A program made the translations under genes and the position numbers. This document shows, piece by piece, positions 1 to 10,873 of a stretch of 64,000 bases of DNA (position 1 is its first letter; each line of letters opens with the position of its first letter). Location: NCBI GenBank assembly GCA_003697085.1, contig RFFU01000040.1, forward strand, positions 48,271 to 112,270. Direction: 5' to 3'. Under the pieces are notes generated by a model that was given only the letters and a program-made list of their open reading frames with translations, was not told where the DNA came from and did no database searches. Source of the DNA: Candidatus Hydrogenedentota bacterium (lineage in GTDB: Bacteria > UBA8481 > J006).

Positions 1-2
1 AC

Positions 3-3000
3 GCGACGGGTTATACGGGCGAGACACCAGCCAACCAGACTTCCTTGGTCAACGTTACGAATGACAATTTGATTTTGCTGAAGAAGAACGGCGACACGAC
101 GAGTGAGTATTTGGCGGAGGTGGTGGATGCCGTCGGATACGGTGCCTGGGCGGCACCGACATCACTGGCTGCGCAGGAATCGGGCTATTGGCGCTCGGCG
201 TTTTACGAAGGCAGCGGATTGGCGTCCAATCCCGCGGCGAATGGGAGTTTGATGCGGTTGCCGGGGGGGATCGGCGGGGAGCATTCGGACAGTCAAGACA
301 ACGCCAACGATTTCATAACGCTTTCCGCGTCGATGCCGAGAAACAAGACAGGTTACAGGACTCCTTACACTTTTTCGGACACGGTTTCCCCTTCCTCAGT
401 CGTTTCGGGAGAGACCTTTCTCTTAACGATGGTGGTGAAGGACTGGTTGGGGGAGACGGTGGGTCTCTATTCGGATACCGCGGATCTGAGTGTTTCGGCG
501 GGAACGATCAATCCGAAGAAGACACAAGCCTTTTCAGCGGGAACACGGAGCGAATCGGCCAGCATCACCGGTGCGCCGGCGACCGTGACGATCACGACGA
601 CGGCTCCGGACGGCTCCTTTCAAGGAACGGTGGATATCACGGTGACGCCGGATCTTGTCAACGGATGGCATATACCAAAGAACAACGAGCCGGATACGGC
701 GGTGGATGCGGACAGTTTTATGAGGACGGCAACGAATACGGAAGGGGGGACGAACAACGATACGATGTGGCCGCGACGACGGACCACGGACAATCCGATT
801 CTTTTGTGGGTGGGGAAGGCTCCTGTGGATCCGGACTCTCCGCAGAGCGCGGCTTTTCGATATCAGACGGCTACGACGGCGTGGTCGGCGTGGCAGAATT
901 TCGACGACACGGTGATCGTGGGGGGGAATCTCTACTATCGTTTTACGTTGAACCAGGGCGCAACGACGGACTGGGATTTCCGGGATACGGTGGCGTACTA
1001 TTTCCGCCTGGAGCAGGTCGGCAAGGACACGACCTACATTTACGGGAGCGGCGTGGCGGACGATGTCACGACGAGCCAAAAGACACCGGTCGAGGCGACC
1101 GCGCAGGCGAGCCCGTTTATCTACAAGATTCGTTCGACCCGTCCCTTGCCGCCGGATACCGCGATCTCACCGACCGACGGCCAGACGGATGTCGGGACGA
1201 GGAAACCGACGTTCACCTGGAAGGAGTCGTTCGACATCGACACGGCGGCGGGGGACACGATCGTCGATTACTATTTCGAGATTGCGACGAAGCCGGATAT
1301 GAGTGACAGCGCCTCGCTGGGGTTGTCGAAGTGGTTGGGTTCGGGGAACACCTCGTACACGATCGATTCACCGCTTCAAGCCTTCACGTGGTACTACTGG
1401 AGGGTTCGCGCCAAGGATTCCGGGAGTCAGGTCAGCGACTATTCCGAGACCTTCCAGTTCAAGATCAACGCGATCATCGCCGTGGACGGGGACATATCGG
1501 ACTGGATTCTGGGAGAGACGTTCCCGACGATCAACGCGGGGAATATGAGTCATTCGACCTCGATGGGGATCACGTGGGATTCCAACAGTATCTATGTGAT
1601 GTGGGACAAGAAGGAGTCGCTTCACGATTCGGACGTGCTTTTCATTTACATCGATGCGGTTCCGGGGGGGAGCAACACGTCGATCAATTGGAGCGGAACG
1701 CACAATCTCCCGTTCGCGGCCGACACGGCGTTTCATATGGAACCGAAAGGACTGAAGTTCGAGTATCGGTACTGGAACGGGGGGGCGTGGGTCTGGAAGG
1801 GGGCGATCGGACAAAAGGCCCAGAATTACGCCGGCGGGATCGCGGAAGTCAGTTTCCCGTGGTCGTTGATTGGTTCGCCGTCCCGATTCAAGATTCTCGT
1901 CTATGCAATGAACAACGCCTCGTCAAACCATAACATTTACTCGATCATTCCGGTCCAGAATCGAACCGGCCCTTCTTCCCAAAAACTGGTGAATTACTTC
2001 GAGTTCCCGTCCTCGCAATCGACGGTTCCGAACACGCCGAAGTATTATAAGACGACGGTTGTGTGGCCGGCGGCCTCCAAAGGGGTGACTTCCTTCACGC
2101 CCTTGATCGACGGGGTGAAGGACCCCGGCTGGGGCGACGTACCGACGGCCACGAGCGCCTCGTACCGCCAGCCGTTCCCGGGGCCGGCGGACACTCCGAT
2201 CGAGGTACCCCCCGGCGGAATTTGCCGCGACGTCTATGTGACAAACGACGCGCAGTGGCTCTATATCGGGTGGGAAGCCTTCAGTGATCCGTACCAATTG
2301 GAGACGGATAACACCGAGCAGAATGCCGATTATGGCTTCTTCGTGACGGACACGGGCGTTTGGGGATCGCCGGTGGATCCTTGGCGATGGTACGATGCGA
2401 ACCGAAACTTCAATGCGACCCACCGTACGACGGGATACGGCGTCAACGTTGTTGCAAATGGGACGGTCGGGTTTCAGGAATCGAACTTTTCGAGTGCCTT
2501 CAAGTACACGACGGTTGATGGCGTCAACTGGGAGAACGGAGTGACGATGACGATCGACGAGGACTGGTCCGCCGACTTCAACGATTCCGGCCAGGGGTGG
2601 GGAGAACTGAGAATACCGTTATCGGATATTCGGGCGGACATCGGGCCGGGAGACACGATCGCCATCGTTCATTTCGGGCGTCATTCCGCTGCAAAGCCTG
2701 GGGTGAACGATGTCACGCCGTTCGACGGAGCGGCGGCGAGCAACTGGGCGGACAACAATGCCGTCCACGAGATGGGGGACACGGCGGTTTTCGTCTATGT
2801 GATTCAGCCGGGGGTGATCGACGCCTTTCACATACCCGATTCCGCTCCCGTACTGGGCCGTGGTTTGATGCGGCAGCCGGCGTCTCCCAATACCTCCGAC
2901 AACATCGAACTCTTCCTCCGGGCCAATCCCGAGGGCGTGGCGACGACGGTCGATCTTATCTATTCGACGGACACGTGGGCGAGCAGTACGAGTACCTCGA

Positions 3001-6000
3001 TGGCGGTGGCCTACGCCAGTGGAGGAGCGGATTTCTGGTCTGTGACGCTTCCCTCGATCCCCGCCGGCACGATCTTGCGTTATTACTTCAAGGCGCAGTC
3101 GGATGTGATGACGACGTACGTCTACGGTTATGACACGCAATCGTACACGACTTCGGTTCAAGCGACGGCGCAAGCGAACGCATTCTCCGTTTTGCTCGGG
3201 AACACTCCCCCGACCACTCCTACCGAGGTGACACTTTTGCCGACGTCGCCTTCGACAAACGACACACTGGTGGCAACCGCCTCCGGCGCTTCCGACTCAG
3301 ACGTGGATGTCGGGGTGGACACGCTGATCTATCGTTTCCGCTGGTACAAGGGGGAGGTGTTCCAGTTCGAGACGTTCGATTCGGTGCCGCCTTATACCTC
3401 GCAAGTCGTTCCGGCTTCCACTGCCTCGGGCGAGACGTGGTTCGTGAAGGTTGCCGCGGGGGACGGGGAAGACACATCGAGCGAGATCACGAGCGCGGTA
3501 CGCCTGATCTCGACGTTGGCCGTCTGGCCCGCTCCCTTGCACGACCGTGTCAACTCCGCGCGGATCGTCACCAGTGTCAGCGGAGGGAAGCAGGTGAGAG
3601 AGTGGGTTTGGAAGGACAAGGACGGCGACGTCCGCTCGGGCCGAAGTGATCTCGACTTGAAGGAAGTGCGGATTCAAGCGGATACCGATTACATCTATTT
3701 CCTCTTACGGCTCGGGACCTTCTCGATCGACAAACCATTTATCGCGATCGCGGTCGATACGAGCCTGGATGCTTCAGGGGGAACGGAGATGGGGGATCAG
3801 ACGGCGCTTCTTCTCGGAGGCGGTTTTGCCACGCCCGCGCTGAAATTCGAACGAATGATCGCGATTCACGCGGTTTCGAGCGGGAGTCTTGCGGTGGAAT
3901 TGGATACAGGGGCGGGGGTTCCTGATTGGGGAACGCCCCGTTCCGGCTACCTTTTGAATGTACGGCGCGAAGCGGGAACGATCGAGGTGCGGTTGGCCCG
4001 CTCGGATCTTCTGCTTAAAGGAATCTGTACGGCTCGGTTTGCCGTGGCGACCTTCGACAACGTCGTGGGGTCGGCGGCGGCGATCGATGCTACGAAGGAT
4101 TACAGCGGCAACGATGCGTTCGACGCCGTCTCAATGCCCGCGTTTTCGTCGAACGATGCGGACTTTTCGATGTCAGCCTGGGATGAAGATCTCTCCGACA
4201 ACGACCTCGATTACTGGTTCCAACTTTCCTTTGCGGACACGATTCTCGAGGCGAACGATTCCCCCTCGAGTACGCCCGGAATGCTTCCGGCAACGGGAGA
4301 CAGCGAGACGACCAACCCTCCGTTTTTCAGTTGGGGGCAGCCGGATGATTTGGGGACGAACGATACGGTCATTGCGTACATCTTCGAGTTGGGAGACTCG
4401 GGGGCGGACTTCGAGCAAGCCGTAACGTACAGGGTGATAACGAGCGCTCGGAATTACACTCCGCCGACCTTTCTCACGGACAGCACCTACCATTCGTGGC
4501 TTGTCCGAGCCGTGGATCGAAGCGGGCAGATCGGAACGGCGGTCGTCCAGACCTATTTCCAAGAGAATGCCACTTCGATTCTTGTCACGGCTCCCGATGA
4601 CAAGCAGAACCTCAATAACCTTGGAGCGAGGAATGGAGACGAAGTTGCGGTGACCTCGATCATTTGGACCTGGCCGGCGGCGATTCATTCGGAAAGTGCT
4701 CCGATCGATTCGTACATCATCGAGATCGATACCTCCACGGCGTTCACGAAACCGATCCTTGTGGATACGCTGCCCGGTTCGCAGAGGAGTTACACGTATG
4801 CGGGAGCGGTGCGAGGCGAGGTCTATTACGCCAGACTCAAAGCGGTTGATACGGGAGGTTTCACCGGCACATCGTCGCCTTCGGACGGAATCTATGTCAG
4901 CCGGAGGTACGCCAACGGTGACTCGACCGATTGGGCCTCGGCGGGCGGAATGGCTCCGGACACCATCAACACGCCGGCGGCTCCGTCGTGGGAAGGAATC
5001 TGGATGGATTCGGTGACGGACAACCGAACGGACGACGCCGGAAACGCGTCCCGAGATCTGAAGGAGTTCCACGTGACCGCCGATTCCTTCAACCTTTATC
5101 TCCTAATGACTTTTCGAGATTTCACGAACGATGCCATCATCCAGGTCGCGGTTTCGACGGACAATTCCTCCGACAAGCGTGTTTACGAAGGGCGAAGCGT
5201 TTATGCGGAGGATTCCTATACGTCGGTGGAGGGAGCCTGGGAACGAATGATACGGGTGAGGACGGGAAACGACGATGTTTACACCTTAAACACGGCCTTT
5301 GCCGGCCAAGCGGCGAAATATACCGAGAATGTGTCGCAGAGAATGGTGGAGGTGGCGGTGCCGCTTTCGCGGTTGGGAGGTCGGGAGAAGATCTTGGGAA
5401 ACACGGTAGGGTTCACGGTGGCGACCTTCATTAATTCAGCGGGAAGCGTCGGGCAGAACGGAGCGAACAATTCGAACATCGTCGATGTAATCACGACGAA
5501 CAACGGCACGGGGACGTGGGGCGAGGTGAGCGATCGGGACGTCGATTTCCTCTTGAATGTGACGTTCGATGGCGAAGGGAGGGTTACGGCGATCTCGGCC
5601 GATACCGTCTCGAGCACGATTCCTGACGAACCGACGCAGACGGGAGCCGCTGCTTCTTCAAACTTTGATCTCATCTTCTACAATCTCTTCGTCGATCGCT
5701 TTCTTTCTGGGCGGAGTGACAATCCTCCTTCCGATCTGGATATGACCGGCGGCGATCTCGAGGGTATCGCGGATTCTTTCACCTATTTCAACAAGATGGG
5801 GGTCACCTGCGTGTATCTTTCGCCGATCATGGATTTCGGCGGCGGGGTTTGGGGATACAATCAGAGCGATCTGTATCGTCTCCAATGGAGTTTTGGTTCG
5901 CCGAGTGCGCCGCGGAATGGAACGCTGGATTTCGTCGATTTCGTCAAACGCGCCCGCCATCACAATCTCAAAGTGGGTTTCGACTGGGTTCCGGGACAGG

Positions 6001-9000
6001 TATATAACGGGCGAACCGTTTCGAATCATCCGGAACTCTTCGAGGGAAAGCGATTCGGCGGCGAGGCGGTGCGGCAGGAATCGGTCGAGGCGCGGCAGTT
6101 CTTCTCGGACCATTCGCTTTTCTGGGCGGCGCTGGGGTCGTCGGCGTATCGTGTCGATAATCCCAAATTCTACCCAGATGATTACACGACCGGTTTGCCT
6201 TTCTTTGCTTACACGCGTGAGTTTTGGGACAAGTACGTTCCCGACCTGTACACCTTTGGAGAGGTGCCGGACAACGAGGGAGTGGTGGGGGCGTTTTGTA
6301 AGGACGGGCAGAGGCTCACGGGGATGCTTGACTTTCCGATGATGTTCGGATTGCAGCAGTGGGCCGCCGGAAACAAGAATGCCAGCGATTTCAAGACACA
6401 GGATATCGAAGGAAAGGAGCCGAGTTACCAAGGAGCCGTGAAGGCGTTGATGGCGACTCTTATCGAAAATCACGATCATAGTCGGACTTATCATCAAGTC
6501 GGCGGAGGTCCGGATCTGGACGGATCGAAGGATCCGGCGATCATGGCGAACATTCAGTTGGCGTATCTCTTTGCCGGCGCGCACAGTCACAATCCGGTGA
6601 TCTGGTACGGCGACGAGGTCCCCATTACGGGATGGAAGGATTACACCTATCCGGGGTTCACCTATACGACGAGCACGAGCAAATTCGGGAATACCAGGGC
6701 CTTCCCGTGGGATTTCCCGGACGGGACGTGGTTGCGAGACAATTTTCGGGCGATCTTCACCGCACGGAACATCTTCCGCGCGCTTCGGACGGACAATGCC
6801 GGGCGCTTTTTCGATATTCCGGATCTCAATGTGATGACGATGCAGAGATTCACTGGGGGAGCGGGGGATTACGAGAAGGTGGTGGCGGTGATCAACAACG
6901 CCAATGTGGACAAGAATGTTACGATTGCCACGGGCGACAGCAACAAGTTCTTCCGCGATTGGCTCAACCCCGCCGTGACGGGGACCACGGATGCTTCCGG
7001 AAATCTCGTCGGCTGGAATGTGCCGTCGAACTGGGGGTTTTATCTTGTGCGCGGGGGATTCGGACAGAGGCAGTTGCACGTGGATGCGGGAATGAGCGGT
7101 GTGATCGTCTCGATAGACAATACTTCTTCCTGGACTTGTGTGACGGGGGACGACGGGAGTTGCACGATCACGCGGATTCTCGTCAACGACGAAGGCAATG
7201 GGAACTTTAATTCGTGGGATCGCACCTTGCGGGCCTGGAAGAAAGGGTACAAGGAGTACGTCGGGACGTACACCTTCGGTTCCTCGAACGGAGTGGCGGC
7301 GGTTGCCGATGACACGACGATTACGTTGCAAGCGGATGATGGCGTTCCCCCGGCGGCTCCGCAGGGCCTTTCGGCCCAGCCGCGGGACCGAGCCGCGTTC
7401 CTGACCTGGGAGAAGAACAATGAAAGCGATTTCGAGTCGTACAAGGTCTATCGATCCAAAACGCCCAACGATCCCTCACCGACCTTGATCGCCGAAACAC
7501 TTCGTCCGTTCCTTTACGATAACGATCTCGATAACTTTCTGACCAACGGCGATACCTATTATTACAAGGTTCGCGCGATGGACTGGAACGAGAACTTGTC
7601 CGGGTTTTCGAACGAGGTGGCGGTGGTTCCGGGAAAGTACAACGTGAAGTTTTATTTGGAACTTGAAGGTTCGGGACTGAGCGGAGTGCAATACGCCATG
7701 ATTGCAGGGAACCATGACGCCCTCGGCGCCTGGACTCCAGTTCAGATGACACAGGTCGATACCACGCTCTGGATGATAGAGACTGAGATGGATCCGACCT
7801 CGATGCCGGAGTACAAATATGTTGTTCAAACGGCTTCCGGGCAGATATGGGAGAACGATTTCGGTAACAACAAAATCTTCACGCAGAACCGCCTCGTGGA
7901 CATTGTCGATCACACGGGAAATCGCGAAGCGATCTTCACGAACAAGTGGAACATTGCCGGGGACGCGGCGCCGCGGCAGGTGAAGAATGTCACCGCGGTG
8001 AGCGCGGATTCAGGGGTAAAGGTGGGATGGAGTCCGAATCCCGAGCCGGACGTGGTTCGGTATGTTATCCAGCGGGCCACGAACCCCGCCGGACCGTTTA
8101 CCTATTTGGGTGACGCCGATGCTTCTCAGAACGTTTTTTGGGATACGAATGTGACGTTGGGATTGACGTATTACTATCAGGTTCGAGCCGTCGATTGGTG
8201 GAACTCGGGCGGGGATTTCTCCGCCAACGCGTCCGTGACGGTCTCTCCAGCCGACCTTGTCGCCCCGGCGGCTCCCACCGGCCTCACGCTCAATCCCGCT
8301 GGAACGTCCTCGATCAAACTCACGTGGTTGGCAAATTCCGAAGGGGATGTTTCTGGGTACGATGTGTATCGGAGTACCGATCCGACGGTTCCGATTGCCC
8401 CGGAAAACAAGGTGAACGCGAGTCGGATCTTGCATTCGTTGTCACCGAGCTACACGGATACGGGGGTGACGGCGGGGCAGCGATATTACTACCGCGTCGT
8501 TGCCATCGACAATGCGAACAACCAATCCTCGGGGAGCGACACGGCTTCCGCGTATCTTGTCGCGGCGACCTTCGTTCTTGATTTGGGCAATGTGTCGCCG
8601 TCTTCGGTCGAAATCTCGGGGAATGCGGCGACAATGGGCCCGAGTCCGTCGCGGGTTAAACTTTCGAGCATCGGAGGAAGCCAGTGGTCCGTCACATTGG
8701 GAGTCTTTGCCGGCGTGCAACTGACGTATAAGTACAGCTACAACAACGGAACGGTCGAGGAAGCAAATTTTCAGACGAATTCGCTCAAGAGGGAGTGGAC
8801 CCCCTCGGAGCAAGCCAGCGTAACTCGGCAGGAAGATTGGGAGGAGGAGCCCGCCGGAGTAAGATCGCCGGCCGGTTATCCTGGAAATAAAAAGGCATAT
8901 CTCAGCTGGACTGGGGATTCCAGCGTGGATGTGTACGCCTACGTCATCGATCGCGCATCGGCCTCCGATACCACTTTTCATAGACTGACTCCTTCTCCGA

Positions 9001-9209
9001 CGACCAATACGTATTACACCGATTCCAATCTGACGAACGGAGAGACCTACTATTACGTGATTCGTTCGGTCGATGCGGGGACGTTTCAGTTGGAGAGTCC
9101 GCCGTCGAAGATGCTGGTAGTGATGCCGAATGAGCCGATTTGGGTACGGTTTCGCGTCGAGCGGCCGGATGCGGATCGGATTCGAAGGCCGAAGGTGGTT
9201 TGGAGATGA
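3..9209 (+). CDS. Giant secreted GH13 alpha-amylase-like protein with DOMON/CBM9-like and FN3 domains (5' truncated by window)
   Basis: The reading frame is open to the window edge, so the N-terminus and any signal peptide lie upstream; over 3,060 residues are visible. A GH13-type barrel spans about 5665-7060. Nucleophile Asp sits in AYRVDNP (codon 6156), acid/base Glu in FGEVP (6261) and the third Asp in ENHDH (6474). Region I, normally DxxxNH, is degenerate (FDWVPGQ, about 5980). Upstream are Ig/FN3-like modules and four DOMON/CBM9-like beta-sandwiches that open with motifs such as DGDISDW (about 1480-1960, 2095-2810, 3515-4210, 4900-5560). Two similar modules beginning WHIP or FHIP (about 665-1130 and 2830-3200) look like an internal duplication. 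Downstream come FN3 domains and starch-binding-like sandwiches (about 7640-7900 and 8560-8830). The likely role is extracellular alpha-glucan degradation. The stop overlaps the next start (ATGA). Catalysis is inferred. Confidence 0.85.
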   Translation, partial: ATGYTGETPANQTSLVNVTNDNLILLKKNGDTTSEYLAEVVDAVGYGAWAAPTSLAAQESGYWRSAFYEGSGLASNPAANGSLMRLPGGIGGEHSDSQDNANDFITLSASMPRNKTGYRTPYTFSDTVSPSSVVSGETFLLTMVVKDWLGETVGLYSDTADLSVSAGTINPKKTQAFSAGTRSESASITGAPATVTITTTAPDGSFQGTVDITVTPDLVNGWHIPKNNEPDTAVDADSFMRTATNTEGGTNNDTMWPRRRTTDNPILLWVGKAPVDPDSPQSAAFRYQTATTAWSAWQNFDDTVIVGGNLYYRFTLNQGATTDWDFRDTVAYYFRLEQVGKDTTYIYGSGVADDVTTSQKTPVEATAQASPFIYKIRSTRPLPPDTAISPTDGQTDVGTRKPTFTWKESFDIDTAAGDTIVDYYFEIATKPDMSDSASLGLSKWLGSGNTSYTIDSPLQAFTWYYWRVRAKDSGSQVSDYSETFQFKINAIIAVDGDISDWILGETFPTINAGNMSHSTSMGITWDSNSIYVMWDKKESLHDSDVLFIYIDAVPGGSNTSINWSGTHNLPFAADTAFHMEPKGLKFEYRYWNGGAWVWKGAIGQKAQNYAGGIAEVSFPWSLIGSPSRFKILVYAMNNASSNHNIYSIIPVQNRTGPSSQKLVNYFEFPSSQSTVPNTPKYYKTTVVWPAASKGVTSFTPLIDGVKDPGWGDVPTATSASYRQPFPGPADTPIEVPPGGICRDVYVTNDAQWLYIGWEAFSDPYQLETDNTEQNADYGFFVTDTGVWGSPVDPWRWYDANRNFNATHRTTGYGVNVVANGTVGFQESNFSSAFKYTTVDGVNWENGVTMTIDEDWSADFNDSGQGWGELRIPLSDIRADIGPGDTIAIVHFGRHSAAKPGVNDVTPFDGAAASNWADNNAVHEMGDTAVFVYVIQPGVIDAFHIPDSAPVLGRGLMRQPASPNTSDNIELFLRANPEGVATTVDLIYSTDTWASSTSTSMAVAYASGGADFWSVTLPSIPAGTILRYYFKAQSDVMTTYVYGYDTQSYTTSVQATAQANAFSVLLGNTPPTTPTEVTLLPTSPSTNDTLVATASGASDSDVDVGVDTLIYRFRWYKGEVFQFETFDSVPPYTSQVVPASTASGETWFVKVAAGDGEDTSSEITSAVRLISTLAVWPAPLHDRVNSARIVTSVSGGKQVREWVWKDKDGDVRSGRSDLDLKEVRIQADTDYIYFLLRLGTFSIDKPFIAIAVDTSLDASGGTEMGDQTALLLGGGFATPALKFERMIAIHAVSSGSLAVELDTGAGVPDWGTPRSGYLLNVRREAGTIEVRLARSDLLLKGICTARFAVATFDNVVGSAAAIDATKDYSGNDAFDAVSMPAFSSNDADFSMSAWDEDLSDNDLDYWFQLSFADTILEANDSPSSTPGMLPATGDSETTNPPFFSWGQPDDLGTNDTVIAYIFELGDSGADFEQAVTYRVITSARNYTPPTFLTDSTYHSWLVRAVDRSGQIGTAVVQTYFQENATSILVTAPDDKQNLNNLGARNGDEVAVTSIIWTWPAAIHSESAPIDSYIIEIDTSTAFTKPILVDTLPGSQRSYTYAGAVRGEVYYARLKAVDTGGFTGTSSPSDGIYVSRRYANGDSTDWASAGGMAPDTINTPAAPSWEGIWMDSVTDNRTDDAGNASRDLKEFHVTADSFNLYLLMTFRDFTNDAIIQVAVSTDNSSDKRVYEGRSVYAEDSYTSVEGAWERMIRVRTGNDDVYTLNTAFAGQAAKYTENVSQRMVEVAVPLSRLGGREKILGNTVGFTVATFINSAGSVGQNGANNSNIVDVITTNNGTGTWGEVSDRDVDFLLNVTFDGEGRVTAISADTVSSTIPDEPTQTGAAASSNFDLIFYNLFVDRFLSGRSDNPPSDLDMTGGDLEGIADSFTYFNKMGVTCVYLSPIMDFGGGVWGYNQSDLYRLQWSFGSPSAPRNGTLDFVDFVKRARHHNLKVGFDWVPGQVYNGRTVSNHPELFEGKRFGGEAVRQESVEARQFFSDHSLFWAALGSSAYRVDNPKFYPDDYTTGLPFFAYTREFWDKYVPDLYTFGEVPDNEGVVGAFCKDGQRLTGMLDFPMMFGLQQWAAGNKNASDFKTQDIEGKEPSYQGAVKALMATLIENHDHSRTYHQVGGGPDLDGSKDPAIMANIQLAYLFAGAHSHNPVIWYGDEVPITGWKDYTYPGFTYTTSTSKFGNTRAFPWDFPDGTWLRDNFRAIFTARNIFRALRTDNAGRFFDIPDLNVMTMQRFTGGAGDYEKVVAVINNANVDKNVTIATGDSNKFFRDWLNPAVTGTTDASGNLVGWNVPSNWGFYLVRGGFGQRQLHVDAGMSGVIVSIDNTSSWTCVTGDDGSCTITRILVNDEGNGNFNSWDRTLRAWKKGYKEYVGTYTFGSSNGVAAVADDTTITLQADDGVPPAAPQGLSAQPRDRAAFLTWEKNNESDFESYKVYRSKTPNDPSPTLIAETLRPFLYDNDLDNFLTNGDTYYYKVRAMDWNENLSGFSNEVAVVPGKYNVKFYLELEGSGLSGVQYAMIAGNHDALGAWTPVQMTQVDTTLWMIETEMDPTSMPEYKYVVQTASGQIWENDFGNNKIFTQNRLVDIVDHTGNREAIFTNKWNIAGDAAPRQVKNVTAVSADSGVKVGWSPNPEPDVVRYVIQRATNPAGPFTYLGDADASQNVFWDTNVTLGLTYYYQVRAVDWWNSGGDFSANASVTVSPADLVAPAAPTGLTLNPAGTSSIKLTWLANSEGDVSGYDVYRSTDPTVPIAPENKVNASRILHSLSPSYTDTGVTAGQRYYYRVVAIDNANNQSSGSDTASAYLVAATFVLDLGNVSPSSVEISGNAATMGPSPSRVKLSSIGGSQWSVTLGVFAGVQLTYKYSYNNGTVEEANFQTNSLKREWTPSEQASVTRQEDWEEEPAGVRSPAGYPGNKKAYLSWTGDSSVDVYAYVIDRASASDTTFHRLTPSPTTNTYYTDSNLTNGETYYYVIRSVDAGTFQLESPPSKMLVVMPNEPIWVRFRVERPDADRIRRPKVVWR

Positions 9210-10297
9210 GCCGATCTGTGTTCCGGATCGCGGTAGCGATAGCGCTCTTTCTCTGCGCGGCCCCTTCGACTTATGCTCAGACGGCGCGTGACACGTGGGC
9301 GCAGGTGACAAAGACGATCGTGGTCCAACCGGGCTTGGACGTCTCTTGTTGGAAGGATGCCGGAAGAAGTCAGATTACGGAAGGGCCGATGACGATGACC
9401 GCGGTCGGCGATGGTACCTATGAGGCGATTATCGGCCTTCAGCGGGGACAAAAATACAACTATCTCTTTTTTGCCAATGCCGGATTTCCCGCGCCCGGCG
9501 GTTTGATGGATTTCAACGAATATTACGATGTCGTACCCACAAGCGGTTTCATCCGGGCTTCGACAAACGGCGTTACGGTGAACGATACCGTTTCAGCATA
9601 TTACGGATCCGTAGGGCTCACCTTCGATGCGCGGCGAATTCTCTCCGTTCCAACGACGATTCCTCCGGGAGACACGCTTTGGGTCTTCAACAATTTCGGG
9701 GAAACTCCGGGCATCGTCTCTTCCTTTTCGGCGTTTCCGGAGGGAGAAACGAAAATTCGGCTCGTTTGGGGAGATCCTTATGGGTTTTGGGGTCAGAATG
9801 GAGAGGCCTTCAAGGCGGCGGATGTTTTGGCGGGAGGGCAGTTTCTGATCTACCGGAGTCTGAGTGAGTCCGGTCCGTTTCGATTGATAGCCGCGTTGGA
9901 CGGCAAGGAGAACACCTTCGTGGACGACAGCGGAACGACGGGACTTGCCATGGCCGAGACCTATTACTACGTCATCCGGTGTCGCGACGCGTACGAGGGA
10001 ACGAACCTGGCGACCGATTCTTTTCCTACACTTTCCAGTGACTCTTCGAATGTGGTTCATGCCACGACCAGCGGGCCGCTCATCGGGTTCTTTGTGGTTC
10101 AGGCGGCGGATTGGCATGTTATTGAAAGAACCCGTGGTCGTGTCTTTCTCTCGCCTCCGGAAGCTCCTCCGTGGGGAAGGAAGTATGAGGCTCGAATGGT
10201 GCGGGTTTATCTCCCTCCTGGAGATTTGCGAAAAAACGCGTTTATTGATTCAGGATCATCGAACATGGAGAAAAGAAAAAGAGGAAGGGAAGAATAA
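9206..10297 (+). CDS. Exported starch-binding-like/FN3-like protein, companion of the giant amylase
   Basis: This 363-residue protein starts at ATG 9206, overlapping the amylase stop by 4 bases, so translation is probably coupled. A start further upstream would sit inside the amylase gene. Residues 1-24 form a Sec signal peptide (basic SRSVFR, hydrophobic IAVAIALFLCAA, cleavage near TYAQ). Residues about 35-130 resemble the starch-binding-like sandwiches in the amylase C-terminus (RGQKYNYLFF). Residues about 150-285 are FN3-like, with the same TYYYVIR strand seen in the neighbour. The last 75 residues have no recognisable fold and end in a Lys/Arg/Glu tail, so a late frameshift near 10090 is possible. 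The likely role is binding alpha-glucan beside the amylase. No catalytic motif is visible. Confidence 0.75.
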   Translation: MSRSVFRIAVAIALFLCAAPSTYAQTARDTWAQVTKTIVVQPGLDVSCWKDAGRSQITEGPMTMTAVGDGTYEAIIGLQRGQKYNYLFFANAGFPAPGGLMDFNEYYDVVPTSGFIRASTNGVTVNDTVSAYYGSVGLTFDARRILSVPTTIPPGDTLWVFNNFGETPGIVSSFSAFPEGETKIRLVWGDPYGFWGQNGEAFKAADVLAGGQFLIYRSLSESGPFRLIAALDGKENTFVDDSGTTGLAMAETYYYVIRCRDAYEGTNLATDSFPTLSSDSSNVVHATTSGPLIGFFVVQAADWHVIERTRGRVFLSPPEAPPWGRKYEARMVRVYLPPGDLRKNAFIDSGSSNMEKRKRGREE

Positions 10298-10367
10298 AGG
10301 AAAACACCGGATGCGAGCGTAGCGCACCGAGGGGAAACGTGGAAGTCAATGGAATCCCGTGGAAATC

Positions 10368-10442
10368 TGTCCCCAACGGGATTCGAACCCGTGTCTTCAC
10401 CGTGAAAGGGTGATGTCCTAGGCCTGCCTAGACGATGGGGAC
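10368..10442 (-). tRNA. tRNA-Glu(UUC)
   Basis: The reverse strand folds into a complete cloverleaf: acceptor GTCCCCA/TGGGGAC with discriminator A, anticodon stem TCACC/GGTGA around loop CTTTCAC (anticodon TTC), and T-arm ACGGG-TTCGAAT-CCCGT. CCA is not encoded. It lies 174 nt downstream of tRNA-Pro on the same strand. Confidence 0.96.
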
Positions 10443-10616
10443 GATGAGAGGAACGCATTGTACGGCAAACTCCCTCTCCAGGACAAGCGAAAAGGGGGAA
10501 AAGGTGTCGGGAAAAGGTGTCATTCTTCCATTTTGCCAATTTTGTTCGAGAAAGAGAGAGGGGAAAAAGAGAGGAACTTTTTGCCGGATTTTCGTTTTTT
10601 TTTCAAGGATTGCCAC

Positions 10617-10693
<77 letters not shown>

Positions 10694-10765
10694 ACGGCGA
10701 CGGCCCGCTGGTATTTGAATTTGCCGAAGGAAACTGTTTCACGGTGCAAACCGCCACCAAAATTT

Positions 10766-10793
10766 ATTTTACCATCCTTTTCCCGCAAGGCAA
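10766..10793 (-). promoter_or_regulatory. Possible sigma70-like promoter for tRNA-Pro
   Basis: Reading the minus strand, TTGCCT (10793-10788) is followed after 16 nt by TAAAAT (10771-10766), about 70 nt upstream of tRNA-Pro. The -10 box is good and the -35 box moderate. The stretch 10694-10873 between tRNA-Pro and the kinase gene holds nothing else I can name. Confidence 0.4.
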
Positions 10794-10873
10794 AAAAAAT
10801 CCTCTTTTTGAAACGATTCGGCCAGGCGCGGTCGACTTTGGTCCATCGAATATCATTTATTTCCCAGCAGATC

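Noticed and set aside
188-9311. Numerous overlapping antisense and out-of-frame open frames across the amylase gene, some over 500 codons
   Set aside because: They lack ribosome-binding sites, have Arg/Gly/Ser-rich shadow composition typical of high-GC complementary frames, and the real frame has continuous domain matches.
10560-10610. Intrinsic terminator near the T-run at about 10595
   Set aside because: The preceding AAAAAG...CTTTTT stem is weak and mismatched, and the nearest plus-strand gene ends almost 300 nt upstream.
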